A DNA stretch of 20,225 nt from Pelargonium cotyledonis (lineage: Eukaryota > Streptophyta > Magnoliopsida > Geraniales > Geraniaceae), in the NCBI GenBank assembly GCA_036897625.1, contig JAYMTA010001387.1, forward strand, positions 1 to 20,225, in the 5' to 3' direction. The position numbers and the translations under genes were made by a program. Positions 1-10,895 of this stretch are shown here, one piece after another. A model generated the notes under the pieces. The model searched no databases. It was not told the DNA's origin and worked only from the letters and a program-made list of their open reading frames with translations. Each line of letters opens with the position of its first letter. Position 1 is the stretch's first letter.

Positions 1-67
1 GGCCTCCCTTTATGTCCCTTAACAAAACAAAAAATTGGCCCCCGAAAAAAAAAAAAAAAAAAAAAAA

Positions 68-540
68 GTGTTAGATTGATGGAGCCATTCTCGCTACCTT
101 ACATTTGTGCATTGTTCCCCTTTGAACCATATCCTACAATAATGCCATCAACACCACCATACATATAATAAAAATATATGGGGATAATGAATTCCCTTGC
201 CTAAGTTCCATTTCTAGAACAATAACATCTGTCACCCACATCCCCATACTAACTTGATATCGAACCGTACGATACACATCCTTACCTAAGAAATACACAT
301 GTTACAAAACCCCATAGCTTCAAGCAAACCTTCAACAAAACTCCACTCCGCTCTATCATAAGCTTTATACATATCAAATTTTTATATAAATTGAAAACAA
401 CATCTAGTACATCTTGGTACTGTCTCTGGCCAAAAATATATTGAATATTCGTGCGATGATCTAAAAAATGAAAAGATTGTAAATAATGCAATCCATTTAA
501 TATAAATTTATCAATAACCAAATGTATAAAATTGAACATA
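68..540 (-). pseudogene. Truncated LINE reverse-transcriptase fragment
   Basis: On the minus strand three frames together spell a reverse-transcriptase palm. LVIDKFI (about 515) resembles the usual LITDN block. FDMYKAYDRAEW (378-343) is motif A with its catalytic Asp. LRQGNSLSPYIFIIC (205-161) is motif B. The match then fades at MAPSI, just before the expected FADD motif, and stops at a run of T (67-45, minus sense). Frame changes separate the blocks and no zf-RVT or RNase H follows. It is a dead relic of a different LINE from the one at 4029-10045. Confidence 0.7.
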
Positions 541-1069
541 TGTAATTTTTTTCTAAATTAAATAAGACCTTAGTTATAGCAGTTCCCCTACTCTAGAAAC
601 TCGATTCGTCTTTTTTCTTCTAGTTTCTCATCAAAGTTCTTCCTTTGAACCACCTTCTATCTATTTTTATCGGTGATGGTTATAATCCTTTTTTCCAACA
701 TCAATATTCTTTGAATAAACACAAATTTGATCTGATTAATTTTTTTTTTTTTTTTGTTTCATAATCACTATTGACTCATCTTATAGGATAACCTTACAAA
801 CGTCTCGCTGTCATCTCTGCCTCCGCTATATGATAGTTTGTTAGTATATTTACAATGGATAGATTAATTTTTTTCATGTTATTCTATTTCAAATTATATT
901 TTAGTATTTTTCTTATTTTTATAGTTGGTTTATGTTGCGATTTGTCTTCCCCTGTTAGAAGTTTAGATCTATCTTTCATTGTTAAAAATTATGTTAGTTA
1001 TGAGTTGATTGATATTATTTGGTACTGCTGGAAGATATTATTATCGGCAAGGACTCAAGAATGACAACT
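541..1069. other. AT-rich spacer without a recognised gene
   Basis: Contains a poly(T) run at 740-755 and a 69-codon plus-strand open frame at 855-1064. That frame is hydrophobic at its start and has no recognisable domain. It may be degraded LINE sequence leading into the RNase H-like relic, but I cannot support this. Confidence 0.5.
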
Positions 1070-1241
1070 GGATATTGTTGAAACTGAAATTGTTCAGGTC
1101 GTTGCTGGAGTTAGAATCCGAGAAGACGAAACTAAGAATTTCAAATTGGGTAGTTACGATATAACATAATTTTTTGATAAAATATAATTTGTGTATGTGA
1201 AGCGGTCTGCAAATGAGGTGGCCAATACGATTGCTAAGTTT
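1070..1241 (+). pseudogene. Possible RNase H-domain relic of a plant LINE
   Basis: DIVETEIVQVVAGVRIREDE and, after stops, YVKRSANEVANTIAKF (1194-1241) resemble the end of the RNase H domain found in plant LINE ORF2 (E-D-C-L-QVV and H-V-RxANxVAxxxAK). The stretch between them is shifted and degenerate. The Asp expected in the first block is Glu. It is too short to be certain, and it could be chance in AT-rich DNA. Confidence 0.35.
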
Positions 1242-2255
1242 ATTGTTTTTATGCCAGGCATGCAATGTTGTTACTCAATTTATAACCAAATGATATTTAT
1301 ATAATATAATAGTTCATTTCATAATATAATAAAATTTAACATATATAAATAATAAATACCTACAAATTATTCTTCTCATTCGCCTTTGTAATTTTTGATA
1401 TATTATTTTCATCCACTTATTATAATCTCATATGAAAATGTGCTTTGCAAAATACAATTTTTTTTTTATTCATGAAAGCCATTGAAAGGGACCTTCCTTC
1501 TAGAGAGGAAAAAAAAGAGACTTTTATTTATGACTAAAACAATGTTATGAACTTTTAATCAATATAAAAACTCACTAGTAAAAATTAATAAATCATCCCA
1601 CTAAATTGAAATGTTGATGAAAAATAATGTAAAAGTAGATTAATTCTTCATTTAAAATCTTCTAACTACGTGATACACAGCCATGTTGTCAAATAAATTA
1701 GAGCTAATTATTTGGACCGACCCAAAATACATGGAACAGACGGATGCAGAGAGGATTGTCTGAAGACCGGTTCGAACTTGTAACGATCGATAAAATGAAA
1801 TTGATCTAACTATGAGTGAGTACTTATGAATATAAACCGAATCTAACCGGTTTGGATCTGAGTTTGGTCCGGTCCAATTCTGGTCTGCCCTCAAATATGG
1901 AAACATGAGCTTAAGCCAAGGCTGCCTAAAAGTTATTATAATAGTGGTTGTTTAATGAAAGAGACATAACTGGAGTTGTTACTAATATTGTTGGCTTGTT
2001 GCTTAAGTGGAGGTTTTTGATGGCAACTCTTTTGGAGATTAGGTCACCAAAAGCCATTTTAACTTTCTTGCAAACTAGCCAATTATAGATTTTGTTGTTT
2101 TGTTGTTTTCTACTTTTTCCCCTTACAAATTAGCTTTAGGCCTTGGGCTGCTTCTGCCCAACCACTTGGCCACATGTCCCACAAATTTTTCCCATATGTA
2201 AATCACCTTTTTCTCAATCTTTTTTCTGATTCTACTTGTTTTCAAATTTAATTAG
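1242..2255. other. AT-rich intergenic stretch
   Basis: No coding signal. A less AT-rich patch at about 1710-1890 has repeated accgg and cggtcc words and a ggttcgaac word. I could not assign it to a family. Confidence 0.5.
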
Positions 2256-2602
2256 AAAAGGTTTAATTTAGTCATTGAACCATCCAAAATGTAATGATCT
2301 TATCCATGAACTATTAGTCGAGTTAATTTAATTCAAATTTTATTCAATCGTGTTAATTTAGTCTAAATGCTTTCAAAAATTGTGACAAATCAAAATATTC
2401 TGTCAAATAAATATTACATATAAGCAGAAACTAAAGGATTTCGTTCATGTATTTGATGGAATAATATGATGTGACACAATTTTTGAAAATATTTGGACAA
2501 AATTGTCACGATTTGATAACATAAATTGACTCGATTGATAATTCATGGACTAAATTGGCATTTTTATATAGTTCATAGACTAAATTTGATATTTTTCCTT
2601 TT
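2256..2602. mobile_element. Fold-back MITE of 347 bp with arms of about 150 bp
   Basis: The left arm starts aaaaggtttaatttagtc and the right arm ends gactaaatttgatattttt-cctttt. Long diverged inverted matches continue inward (for example tccatgaactattagtcgag against ctcgattgataattcatgga) as far as attctgtcaaata against tatttgatggaat. This leaves a loop of about 40 bp. No clear target duplication was found, so the superfamily is unresolved. Mutator-like long-TIR MITEs are one option. Confidence 0.75.
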
Positions 2603-2665
2603 ATCAATGGTTGTTGCATTGCTTAACTTTTTAATTTTAACTGTAATTATTTCCAATTGAAAATT

Positions 2666-2679
2666 CATACATATGTATG
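2666..2679. repeat. 14-bp perfect palindrome
   Basis: catacatatgtatg reads the same on both strands. It overlaps by three bases the start of the adjacent 17-bp hairpin arm. Confidence 0.6.
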
Positions 2680-2730
2680 TTAAACTTGGTGAGGTAACAC
2701 TAGAAGATGTCATCTCACCAAGTTTAACAT
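2677..2730. repeat. Perfect 17-bp inverted repeat (hairpin, 20-nt loop)
   Basis: atgttaaacttggtgag (2677-2693) and its exact reverse complement (2714-2730) enclose 20 nt. Read on the minus strand it sits about 130 bp downstream of a TATAAATA box (2860-2867). It could be the end of a small LTR-like repeat, since it begins TG and ends CA. Confidence 0.7.
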
Positions 2731-2859
2731 TTCTAGCTCTCTCATTGAGAGACTCTTCATATCATATAGGTTACAAAATGTTACTCTATTAGCTAATAAT
2801 AATACCTATTAGCATTAAATATGACAATAACTAATATGTATAGGATATAGGAGAGCATG

Positions 2860-2980
2860 TATTTATAGGAGTTACAACCTCAATGAAATCTTCATTTTTC
2901 CAATGTGGGATTCTTACACAAGTTCCATATGCTACTTATTCACTTCATGATTTCACTATTTTTTCAATGTGAGACTTACA
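2860..2980 (-). promoter_or_regulatory. TATA box with upstream TCCCACATTGG-type direct repeats (LTR-like promoter)
   Basis: Reading on the minus strand, TCTCACATTGAAAAAATAGTG and TCCCACATTGGAAAAATGAAG are diverged copies spaced 65 bp apart, each preceded by gtaag. TATAAATA follows (2867-2860). This order resembles the U3 part of a solo LTR or a similar dispersed repeat. LTR borders and a target duplication could not be fixed. Confidence 0.35.
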
Positions 2981-3573
2981 AACATCATTACATTATTATT
3001 TGTAAGTTCTTTTTTCTACTTTTTAGTGTTTAATTTTTCTAATCCAAATGAATAAAATGCAATTGATTATTGAAGTTGACAAATAATATTTATATAAAAG
3101 TTTTGGATTTGAATCATTTCTAAAGTAAAAAATTAATCAAATTTGAAGTCAAATATGATATGTTGAACTTGAAAATACATATTACATATTTCTAATAAGA
3201 TAGTTTTCATAATTCAAATGAATCTAATGTAATTGATGAATTAAACTAATTCATGGACATATGAACTTTAACTTAGATAAAAATTAATTAGAAAATTGTT
3301 TAAATTTAATATGAAAATGCATTTTAAGTGTTCATAATTTCAAGTTTCAAATGCATATATAAGAATGATATATAGAAAAAAGCAATTTGAAATAAATCAA
3401 TGAAGTATAGACAAATTCAAACATCTCATACAACTCATCTAATTAAGTGAAAAATTCAATTTGTTATATGTTATTGAAGTAAAGAATAATTCATATATTT
3501 CATGTTATATTTTAATCGGATGAGCAATCTTTTTTGTTATAGTATCTGTGCAATGCACGGCATTGAATACTAG
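2981..3573 (+). mobile_element. Helitron (non-autonomous), 3' terminus at 3573; 5' end not resolved
   Basis: The 3' end has the standard layout: hairpin CTGTGC-AAT-GCACGG (3546-3560, six pairs with one G-T), then nine bases, then CTAG (3570-3573) followed by T. Plant Helitrons end in CTRR after such a hairpin and insert between A and T. The body upstream is AT-rich and non-coding. The start given is only a guess. Confidence 0.6.
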
Positions 3574-4010
3574 TAAAAAAAAAACGGGGGAGATGTGATG
3601 AATGATGATCTCCACTAGTGGGTTTGGGATGCTTCAAAACTAAGTAATTCAAAAAAAAAAAAAGTGTTGTAATCTTTTATATGCTTCAAAAAAGAGTTTG
3701 ACAGAAAGTCAAGGCATTCCTTTCCCAAATGTGGGTCCAGAAGCTACATGAAAATTGAAATCATTGTTGTATGTAGTAATGTAGCAGAGGCTGAGGCCCA
3801 CTCTCAACTTTCTTTTTTCAATAAAGAAATTAAAGTTTTCCAGAAAGTCTCTCATTTATAATACCAGATTTTCTTTTAATGAATTCAACTTTCTGTTTGG
3901 GTTGGATGTAATGTGAGACCTTGAAATGTTGAGTTTTCATGGTTGAGTGAATTGTCTTATTTACCCTTTGAAAATATTGGATCATATTGAGTTGTTAACA
4001 TTTCTAATTG
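3574..4010. other. Intergenic spacer without recognised features
   Basis: AT-rich, with short poly(A) runs near 3575 and 3650. No open frame with similarity and no terminal repeats were seen. Confidence 0.6.
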
Positions 4011-4028
4011 ATATATATATATATATAT
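4011..4028. repeat. (AT)9 microsatellite at the LINE 3' border
   Basis: Nine AT units directly beyond the LINE tail. It may be the simple-repeat tail of the LINE or its insertion site. Confidence 0.85.
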
Positions 4029-4058
4029 CTCAAAAACAAGAGGAAAGAAAACAGCACA

Positions 4059-7000
4059 CTAGGCTAGAACAACATGAGCACTGGAAGCTCCCATGAAATC
4101 GGCTCGGACCAGATCAGCCACCTCCAGCGGAACACCACACGACACCACCACTCCCTGTTGAATCTGGAGCCCCAGATTCGCCACAGCATCAGCCACAATG
4201 TTACCTTCCCGATAACAATGCTCAATCGACACGACCCAATTTCGACGAAGGAGGTCCAAAATATCTTGGAGGATATCATACGCTAACCACCCCACTTCTC
4301 AAGCAGTATTCACCGCCTCCACAGCCATCTTGGAATCCACGTTCACCTCCAAGGCACTCCACCCCTTTTCCCAGGCAATTTCTAGACCACATCGAAGAGC
4401 CCAAATCTCCACAACTATGATAGAGCAAACCCCTGTGGAGCTTGAGTAGCCCAGAAGCCATCTTCCACAATCGTCACATACGAAACACTCCACCAATGGC
4501 TTCTTGGCCCGGGTTCCTCTTACTAGCACCATCACAATTATGTTTCACGAACCTCATGTTGGGTTTTGTCCAGGTAACATGAATAATAGAGGATCTAGCC
4601 GGACGAGCAGAAGGTCTCAAGCTAGCCGCCACCACTTCCACCTCCTTATAAATACAATCCACAATACTATCGGGCAAGCTAAAATCCGGTTGCAAGATGC
4701 TAGCGCATCTCTACTTCCACAAATTCTAGGTTATAACCCCAAACAAGACCCCCACCCTCGATGAGAAATTGCCTACATTGAGGTCAATCCATTCTCGAAT
4801 AGAAAGAGAAAAGAAGAGGGCGCGAAGAGAGTAAGGCACTAACCGGTTCCACACAGAAGACGCTACAACACAGTCCCAGAGCACATGAATCTCATCTTCA
4901 AGCACTGCACCACACAGTGAACAACCCGGGCTATCTACCATTCGACGAGTATACCGGAGATTCGCAGTGTGCATATGGCCAAGGCGGGCGAGCCAACAAA
5001 GAAACCTCCATTTTCGAGGGCCAGTAGTAGCCCAAATTTTCCTCCAAATTGGGTCAAACGGATCCGCTCAATTCAAAATAAGCCCATATGCAGATTTAAC
5101 CATATAAATCCCTCGTTGACCTGCTTTCCACACAAAAGAGTCTCGCTTAGCTGGGTTTTGAGAGAAGGGGTACCCCACAACTCTATCTGCTAGGTCTCTC
5201 AGAAGGATGCTGCGAACAAGGCTAGTGTCTCATTCCCCATTACCGCTCATAAAAGAATTAATCAAAAGGCCCGAAGGTCAATCGATACCCAAGCAATCCG
5301 CGATAGACCTTCCTTCCAACCACCGATCCTGAAAGAAGTCAATATATATTGGCACCATTGCCTACCTTCTAAATAAGGCCACGCTCAAGGACGTACCCGC
5401 ATTTTGCTATTCCTTTCCAGACGCTGGAGGAGGTACAAGGGCAGTCCTCTACAAGAATCGCATCATTACGGCCATACTTTTCTCTGAAAATCTGAGCCCA
5501 TAACAAGACCGGGTGTATCACGACCTCCCAACAGATTTTACCTAGAAACGCATCATTCATTAAAGCGGAGTGACGAATCCCTAACCTTCCTACTGCCTTG
5601 GGTTTGCACACCGAATCCCAAGCCACCAGGTGAGTTTTCTTATGATCAACTCCACCGCCCCCAAGGAATCGATTATTAAGCTGATCCAATCTCAAGCAGG
5701 TCGCTCTAGGCAGCCTCTCCGTCTACATAACATGGTTGGCGACCGAGGAAGTGACAAATTTGATGAGAGTAGCCCAGCCAGCTATGGTAAGGTATTTTTC
5801 TTTACATCCCACCAACCTATTGCTAACTCTATCCACCAAGAACTGATAATCACCTGTGCGCATACGATGGCAATGAAAGGGCATACCCAAATAAGTGCCC
5901 AGGTCGTCCGTGTGGGTAATCACCAGAATTGAGCCAATGCGTCTCCTCCGCACTGTTGAAACAGCCTGGGGGAACTTGAATTTGGATTTCAAAAGGCTCA
6001 CTTTTTGACCAGAGATATTACAAAAATCAGTAAGGACCTTGCAAATAGTACTAGTCTGTCCAACTGAAGCTTTAGAGAAGAGAAACATGTCATCAGCAGA
6101 GAATAAGTGTGAGACCTCTATCCCATTCCTCTTGACCTGAATCGGCTCCCAATCTTCTGAAGCAACACGCTTCCCAATCAACTGACCCAATCGTTATATA
6201 CACAATAGGAAAAGATAAAGCGAGAGAGGGTTGCCCTGACGAAGCCCCCGCTGCATCTCAAAATTCTCGAAGATGTTACCATTCCAAATAACAGACAAGC
6301 GAGCTGAGCTTACCACAAACATGATTAAATTGATCCATCTATCCGAGAAGCCAAAGTAGACAAGAGTTTCACGCAAAATAATTTGAACCCGGTCTTATGT
6401 TACCACAATTTATGCATAATATCTTGAGCCACAAACACGTTGTCCCTAGCTAAACGACCCGGCACAAAGCTAGCCTGATTGGGACCAATCAACTCATCAA
6501 GATACGGCCGGATGCGATTCACAAGGACTTTCGTAATCAATTTCAGCATTGTTGAGCAAAGATTGAACGACTTAAACTGCTTAATGGAAGTCGGGTGCTC
6601 CACCTTTGAAACGAGAACTAAATGGGTCTCATTAAACGCCCTCGGGAAATTCCCTTGTTCAAAACTGTCTTTGACCATCCGAAACAAGCCATCTCTCCAA
6701 ACAGCCCACTGAGTTTGGAAGAACCCGGCCTGAAAATCGATCAGTCCCGGGGCTTTCCAAGGATTCATATCAAAAAGGGTCTTATTCACTTCCTCAAGCT
6801 CTATCGTTGCATCAAGCTCCGACCTGTCTTCATTCTGCAAACTCGGACCTATCCAGCTAGTACCCAACATTCTCTCAGCACTGTCTATAGTAAAGCTGTC
6901 TAAAAAAGGCAAATAGCCAAAGCCTCCAACTCCTCAGGCGTATTTACCCATTAAACCTCATCATTTTTAAGAGCAACAACTCGATTTCTTCTTCTCCGAT

Positions 7001-8085
7001 TTAAGGTATTAAGGTGAAAAAAATTTGTGTTCCTTTCACCAAATTTAATAGCTTCCAGGCGAGACTTTTGATACCTAAGGATCTCCCCCTACCGATAAAT
7101 ATCATTGAGCTCCAAACGCTAGCAAAGACAGAGAATGATCACAGCCACACCCCAGAGATCGCTGTAAACCATCAAGCCTTCTCAAGATGCCCTTCTTAAG
7201 ACTGTATAGATTCCTAAAAATAGTTTTATTCCACTCAACCAACGCACCTCTAAGAGAATTCAGTGAATCAACAATAGTCCCAGATCGAATATCCAAGGCA
7301 GTACTAACCCACTCAAAATCTGAATGTTCCATCCATATTACTTCAAACCGAAACGACCGTTGCCCCCGATTCACATAACCCGCCCCCGATAAAGAACATA
7401 GGAGTGGATAGTGATCACAACAAACTCGGGGAAAGTTTCGGAAAGTAGCCTCTGGGTATAACAAACTCCATGCATTATTTCCCAACATTTTGTCCAGATG
7501 ACACAAAATCCGACTAGCACCTTGTTAAGAATTCGTCCAGGTGAAGGCTTGTCCCGAGAAACCTAGATTAATAAGATTACTCGCATCAACCCAATCCCTA
7601 AACATTGCACTTTGAGCCACATTTAGAGGACGGCCCCCACTCTTCTCCGAGCCTACCATAATCTCATTCAGGTCTCCTTCTACCATCCACGGAAAATCAA
7701 TATGCGGGCCAAATTCCCAAAAAGCCTCCCACAACGTTTTCTGGAATTTCTACCGGGGGCTTGCATAAACACAAGAAAACATCCACACCTTACCATTCGG
7801 ATCCAAAATACCCAGATGCACCACCTGAGTAGCCGAGCCCGGAACCGACACCGACTCACACGAGTCAAGCCAAAGAATCCAAATCCCCCCAGCTCAGCCC
7901 TCCACCTCTTGACGAAAACAATGATCAAAACCAAGGCTACACGTGACCGACGCAACCTTATCCCCGCTAATGTGAGTCTCAAACAAAACTACCAAATCAA
8001 CATGATTAACTCGAACTAATTCCTTAAGAAAAGAAATCTTCACCCTCTGCCCCATACCACGACAACTCCAAAACAACAAATTCAT
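4059..8085 (-). pseudogene. LINE ORF2 pseudogene: endonuclease, reverse transcriptase, zf-RVT, RNase H
   Basis: Endonuclease (8085 to about 7100) begins MNLLFWSCRGMG and keeps ETHIS, GDLNEI and the terminal DHYPLL. Where the family usually has WNCRG, Ser replaces the metal-binding Asn. Three in-frame stops interrupt it (7894-7896, 7750-7752, 7525-7527). The GERNTNFFH linker motif follows near 7040. Reverse transcriptase (6912-5369) shows KAPG, LITKVLVNRIRPYLDELIGP, GLRQGNPLS (about 6240) and the catalytic SADD motif (about 6090). The motif A block expected between 6400 and 6376 is missing, and the frame changes there. The zf-RVT segment with CSLCGAVLEDEIHVLWDC lies at 4974-4726. RNase H (about 4640-4059) keeps NCDGASKRNPGQ, the WALRCGLE glutamate, VDSKMA and REGNIVADAVANLG, but spans one frameshift and one stop (4299-4301). 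Confidence 0.85.
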
Positions 8086-8123
8086 TAAGACTGACCTGAT
8101 TTGGGGGTGGAGGTCTGAGCATC

Positions 8124-10029
8124 CTACCGCTCAATCCTTTGAATAACTACCCGAGAGCCTCCTAAATCGTTGCTTAGCTCCACCGCAACATGGAATCGGG
8201 GATCCATAGCCTCACCAGTGCTGCGAATGACGTTAGTGATGGCTTCAATGTTGAGGTATAGAATATGCAGCAGAATCCAAGGCGAAGATGATGAGCCCTG
8301 AACCCCATAAACCATCCCTCTTCCACCATCGTGACCACCATGACTTGCTCCACTCCCACCAGACCGGCCTCCCTGACCTCCTCTCTAAGCCATAGAATCT
8401 TTCGCCACTCTCTAGCTCTCTTTACCAGTCTCGACTCATAGAACCTAAGCATTTGGAATAGACACCACGGCTTTAGACGGTATCGTTTGAGTTGCCTTAG
8501 TGGCCTTTCCTGTATTTTGTTGCCCATTTGGCCTACTTGTCTGGGCAGGCCCACCAGGCACTCTCTCTTGGGCAAGTCCAGTTTCTTTCTTGTTTTTCTC
8601 AAGCCCAGTTTGGGCAACACTTCCTCCATCATCTTCCATACACTCTATGACACCCTCATGCACATGATTGGCAGTCATCCCCTCCTCCCCAACTTCCTTG
8701 GAAAGAACATCAAAATGTGACCCTGATCCAGTCGAAATTCTACTCTGACTCTTATCCTTAGACTGTACAGATTTTCGAGCACCCCGGCGAAGAACCACCA
8801 TCCATGCGCCAAACTCCGCCCCACCTACCTTAGCCTTGGGGGCGGCCATTACTACAAGACTTGGCTTGGAGGGAGCCAGAGCTTAGGGGTGGCCTACCAT
8901 CGGAGCTGGAACTTCAATCCGTTGAGTCCCCTCCCCTACAGGCACCGTCCTCCCATTCTCTTGGACAACCACCCCAGCGTTCCCACTAACTTCTATCTCA
9001 CTTACTGATGTAGGCTTAGCAAAGGCACACGATGCATTTTTGTGCCCCACTCTGCCACAGGTGAAGCAAATGAGGTGAAGGCCTTTATATGCCACCTTTT
9101 GATAATGACCATTCCACCAAAGTTGAGGAAGCAAAGGCTTAGTCTGATCAATCTCAACACATACTCGAGCAAAATGTCCTCGACTGGCCATTTTCGTACA
9201 AATATCTACCTTCACTAGCTTCCCTATAGATATCACAACCTCCATCAACAAGTCGTCGTCAAAGAAATGGAGGGGAAGCCTCGTAAAACGAACCCAAACC
9301 AAAGTGCTTAGAATATCATCATTCTTTGCATTAAACTCCGACGTCCATGGAGGCACCGTAAGTTAGTACCCAAAGATCATCCACGGACCCTCTTCCATGA
9401 CGTGTTTATAGTCCTGAAACAGTTGAAAACGTACTACATAGTAGCCATTGACCATTTCTATAAGATCAAATTCACCACGCGAACTCCATAGCCGAGTAAT
9501 ACGTTCCATCATAGTCTTCCACCCTAGGGAACACCCAATCAACTTAATCACAAGGCAATCCTTTCACTAAAACCCCAACCTCTTCACTCGTCTGTCTAGG
9601 ACACGAACCGCCGGACAACCGTCATAGAGAAAGTGTTCAACTGGATCTTCCTCCGGAAAGCTCTCCTTAAGTCACTTTCGGTCCTCTTCCCTCTTCCTCT
9701 CATGTAGGAGCAGTTTATCCTTGAAGGATAATTGTGGGAGATCATCTGGAATCACTGGAGGTTCCACCATGCTCGCATCCTCCATATTCAGATCTTGGAT
9801 GTTCTCCGTCCCCTCTCACCAGCAGCAAGGGACCCTCAACCACTCTCTCCATTGGCTCGTTTGCATCAGAGGCCTTAACCTTTTTAGTAGACCGAAGCAG
9901 GAGGTCTGCTTCCTCCGCAGAGACAGCGCCCTCCCGATTAGCCGCCGCCAGATCACGAGCACGTATGGACGCCGTGCTTGAAACCCTACTTCCTATATTC
10001 TCAGAGCTCCCCATCATCGAAAAAGGCAT
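8124..10029 (-). pseudogene. LINE ORF1 pseudogene: DUF4283 plus CCHC zinc knuckle (gag-like)
   Basis: A nucleic-acid-binding protein that would coat LINE RNA. The N-terminal part (10029-9742) starts MPFSMMGSSENIG. After a frame change the DUF4283 core reads KLIGCSLGWKTMMERITRLW and MEEGPWMIFGY (9551-9363). The same frame then continues to 8883 with an intact C-X2-C-X4-H-X4-C knuckle (CFTCGRVGHKNASC, around 9060), and beyond to the FGAWMVVLRRGARK motif (about 8785), typical of plant LINE ORF1. In that frame stops interrupt at 9361-9363 and 8883-8885, and four more lie between 8447 and 8370. The frame resumes to end VVIQRIER at 8124. One upstream TGA also interrupts the segment at about 9680. 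Inactive. Confidence 0.8.
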
Positions 10030-10045
10030 TTTGTTGTACTAGATT

Positions 10046-10895
10046 AGGAGCTGGCTCCCCATTGCATTAGAACAACTAGAAAGTTGGCATTTCAACCTTA
10101 AAATGATGATTCAAATAGATTTGCAGATTGTACTTAGTGAACCAAGAACTTTTAGGACTATCAAGAGAGCTAAAGTTGGAATATCCATAAACAATATCAT
10201 AGACTGGAATTATTGTATGACATGATATAATGACAATGAATTCAAAGGTTTTTCAGACTATATATCATATATGGAAAACAAAAGGAAGGTTTTATAGATG
10301 CATGATACCTTGTTTGAATTTAAAAAGTCAGCTATTATTTTAAGACCAAAAATGTGTAGAAATGTGTCTTGAGCAATTTAATCATAAGTTTCCTCTCTGA
10401 TTCAAAAATAATTAAAAAGAAGTGAGTTAATATTGTATATTTACTCTTACATTCTTGTAGACATGAGTTCTAACAAACTCAATGGATACTAGCTAACTTA
10501 TTACAAAGATATTATTGATAATTCGTACATAACTAATTTTTAAAAACAACAATACAAGAAACTTATTTTAAGACAAAAATTTAACTCAATTTGAACATTT
10601 AATTTGAAACAGAGGGATTATTACAAATAAATTAGATGTCGGGGATATCCAGAGAGAATTGGCCGTTTGGGAATCTAGTTAATGGAAACACGTGAAAATC
10701 ACCATTTGAGCATATAAAAAAGCCTTTTTGTTGGAATGTAGTAATTTAAGGCATGATTATTGAGAAATTTACATGATTAATGGTTAAACTTGTGACAAAT
10801 AATTTAATAACACCCCAGTAAAATTTGTATTTAGGTTTTCTAATGAAAATAATTGTAGGGTTAACGTATTCATCTAACTAAATATACTTATATAC
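10046..10895. other. AT-rich spacer between the LINE and the hAT element
   Basis: No long open frame, no recognisable protein motif and no repeat structure were found. The first 40 bases may still belong to the LINE 5' UTR. Confidence 0.6.

Larger units (their letters stand above)
4029..10045 (-). mobile_element. Degenerate full-length plant LINE with ORF1 (gag-like) and ORF2 (EN-RT-zf-RVT-RNase H)
   Basis: The complete domain order of a plant L1-type non-LTR retrotransposon is readable on the minus strand. ORF1 begins near 10029, and ORF2 runs from 8085 to a stop at 4059-4061. About 30 bp of 3' tail precede an (AT)9 tract at 4011-4028, which may be the tail repeat or a pre-existing microsatellite. 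GC content is clearly higher than in the flanks. Several in-frame stops and frame changes show that it is inactive. The 5' end is uncertain by tens of bases, and I found no convincing target duplication. Confidence 0.85.

Noticed and set aside
1652..1906. Minus-strand 84-codon frame near 1652-1906
   Set aside because: No recognisable domain; the patch contains repeated accgg words that look like unassigned repeat DNA.
4074..4764. Plus-strand open frames at 4074-4286 and 4504-4764
   Set aside because: They are antisense to the recognisable RNase H and zf-RVT domains, and no protein family fits the plus frames.
7680..8019. Arg-rich open frames at 7680-7982 and 7702-8019
   Set aside because: They are other-frame readings of the LINE endonuclease, whose own frame shows the conserved motifs.
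8174..8720. Long open frames on both strands around 8170-8720
   Set aside because: They overlap the LINE ORF1 frame and have no domain of their own; they are shadow frames of higher-GC LINE sequence.
10083..10096. gttggcatttcaac as target duplication of the large LINE, paired with gttaacatttctaa near 3993
   Set aside because: Too many mismatches and no clear element border on either side; noted only as a weak candidate.
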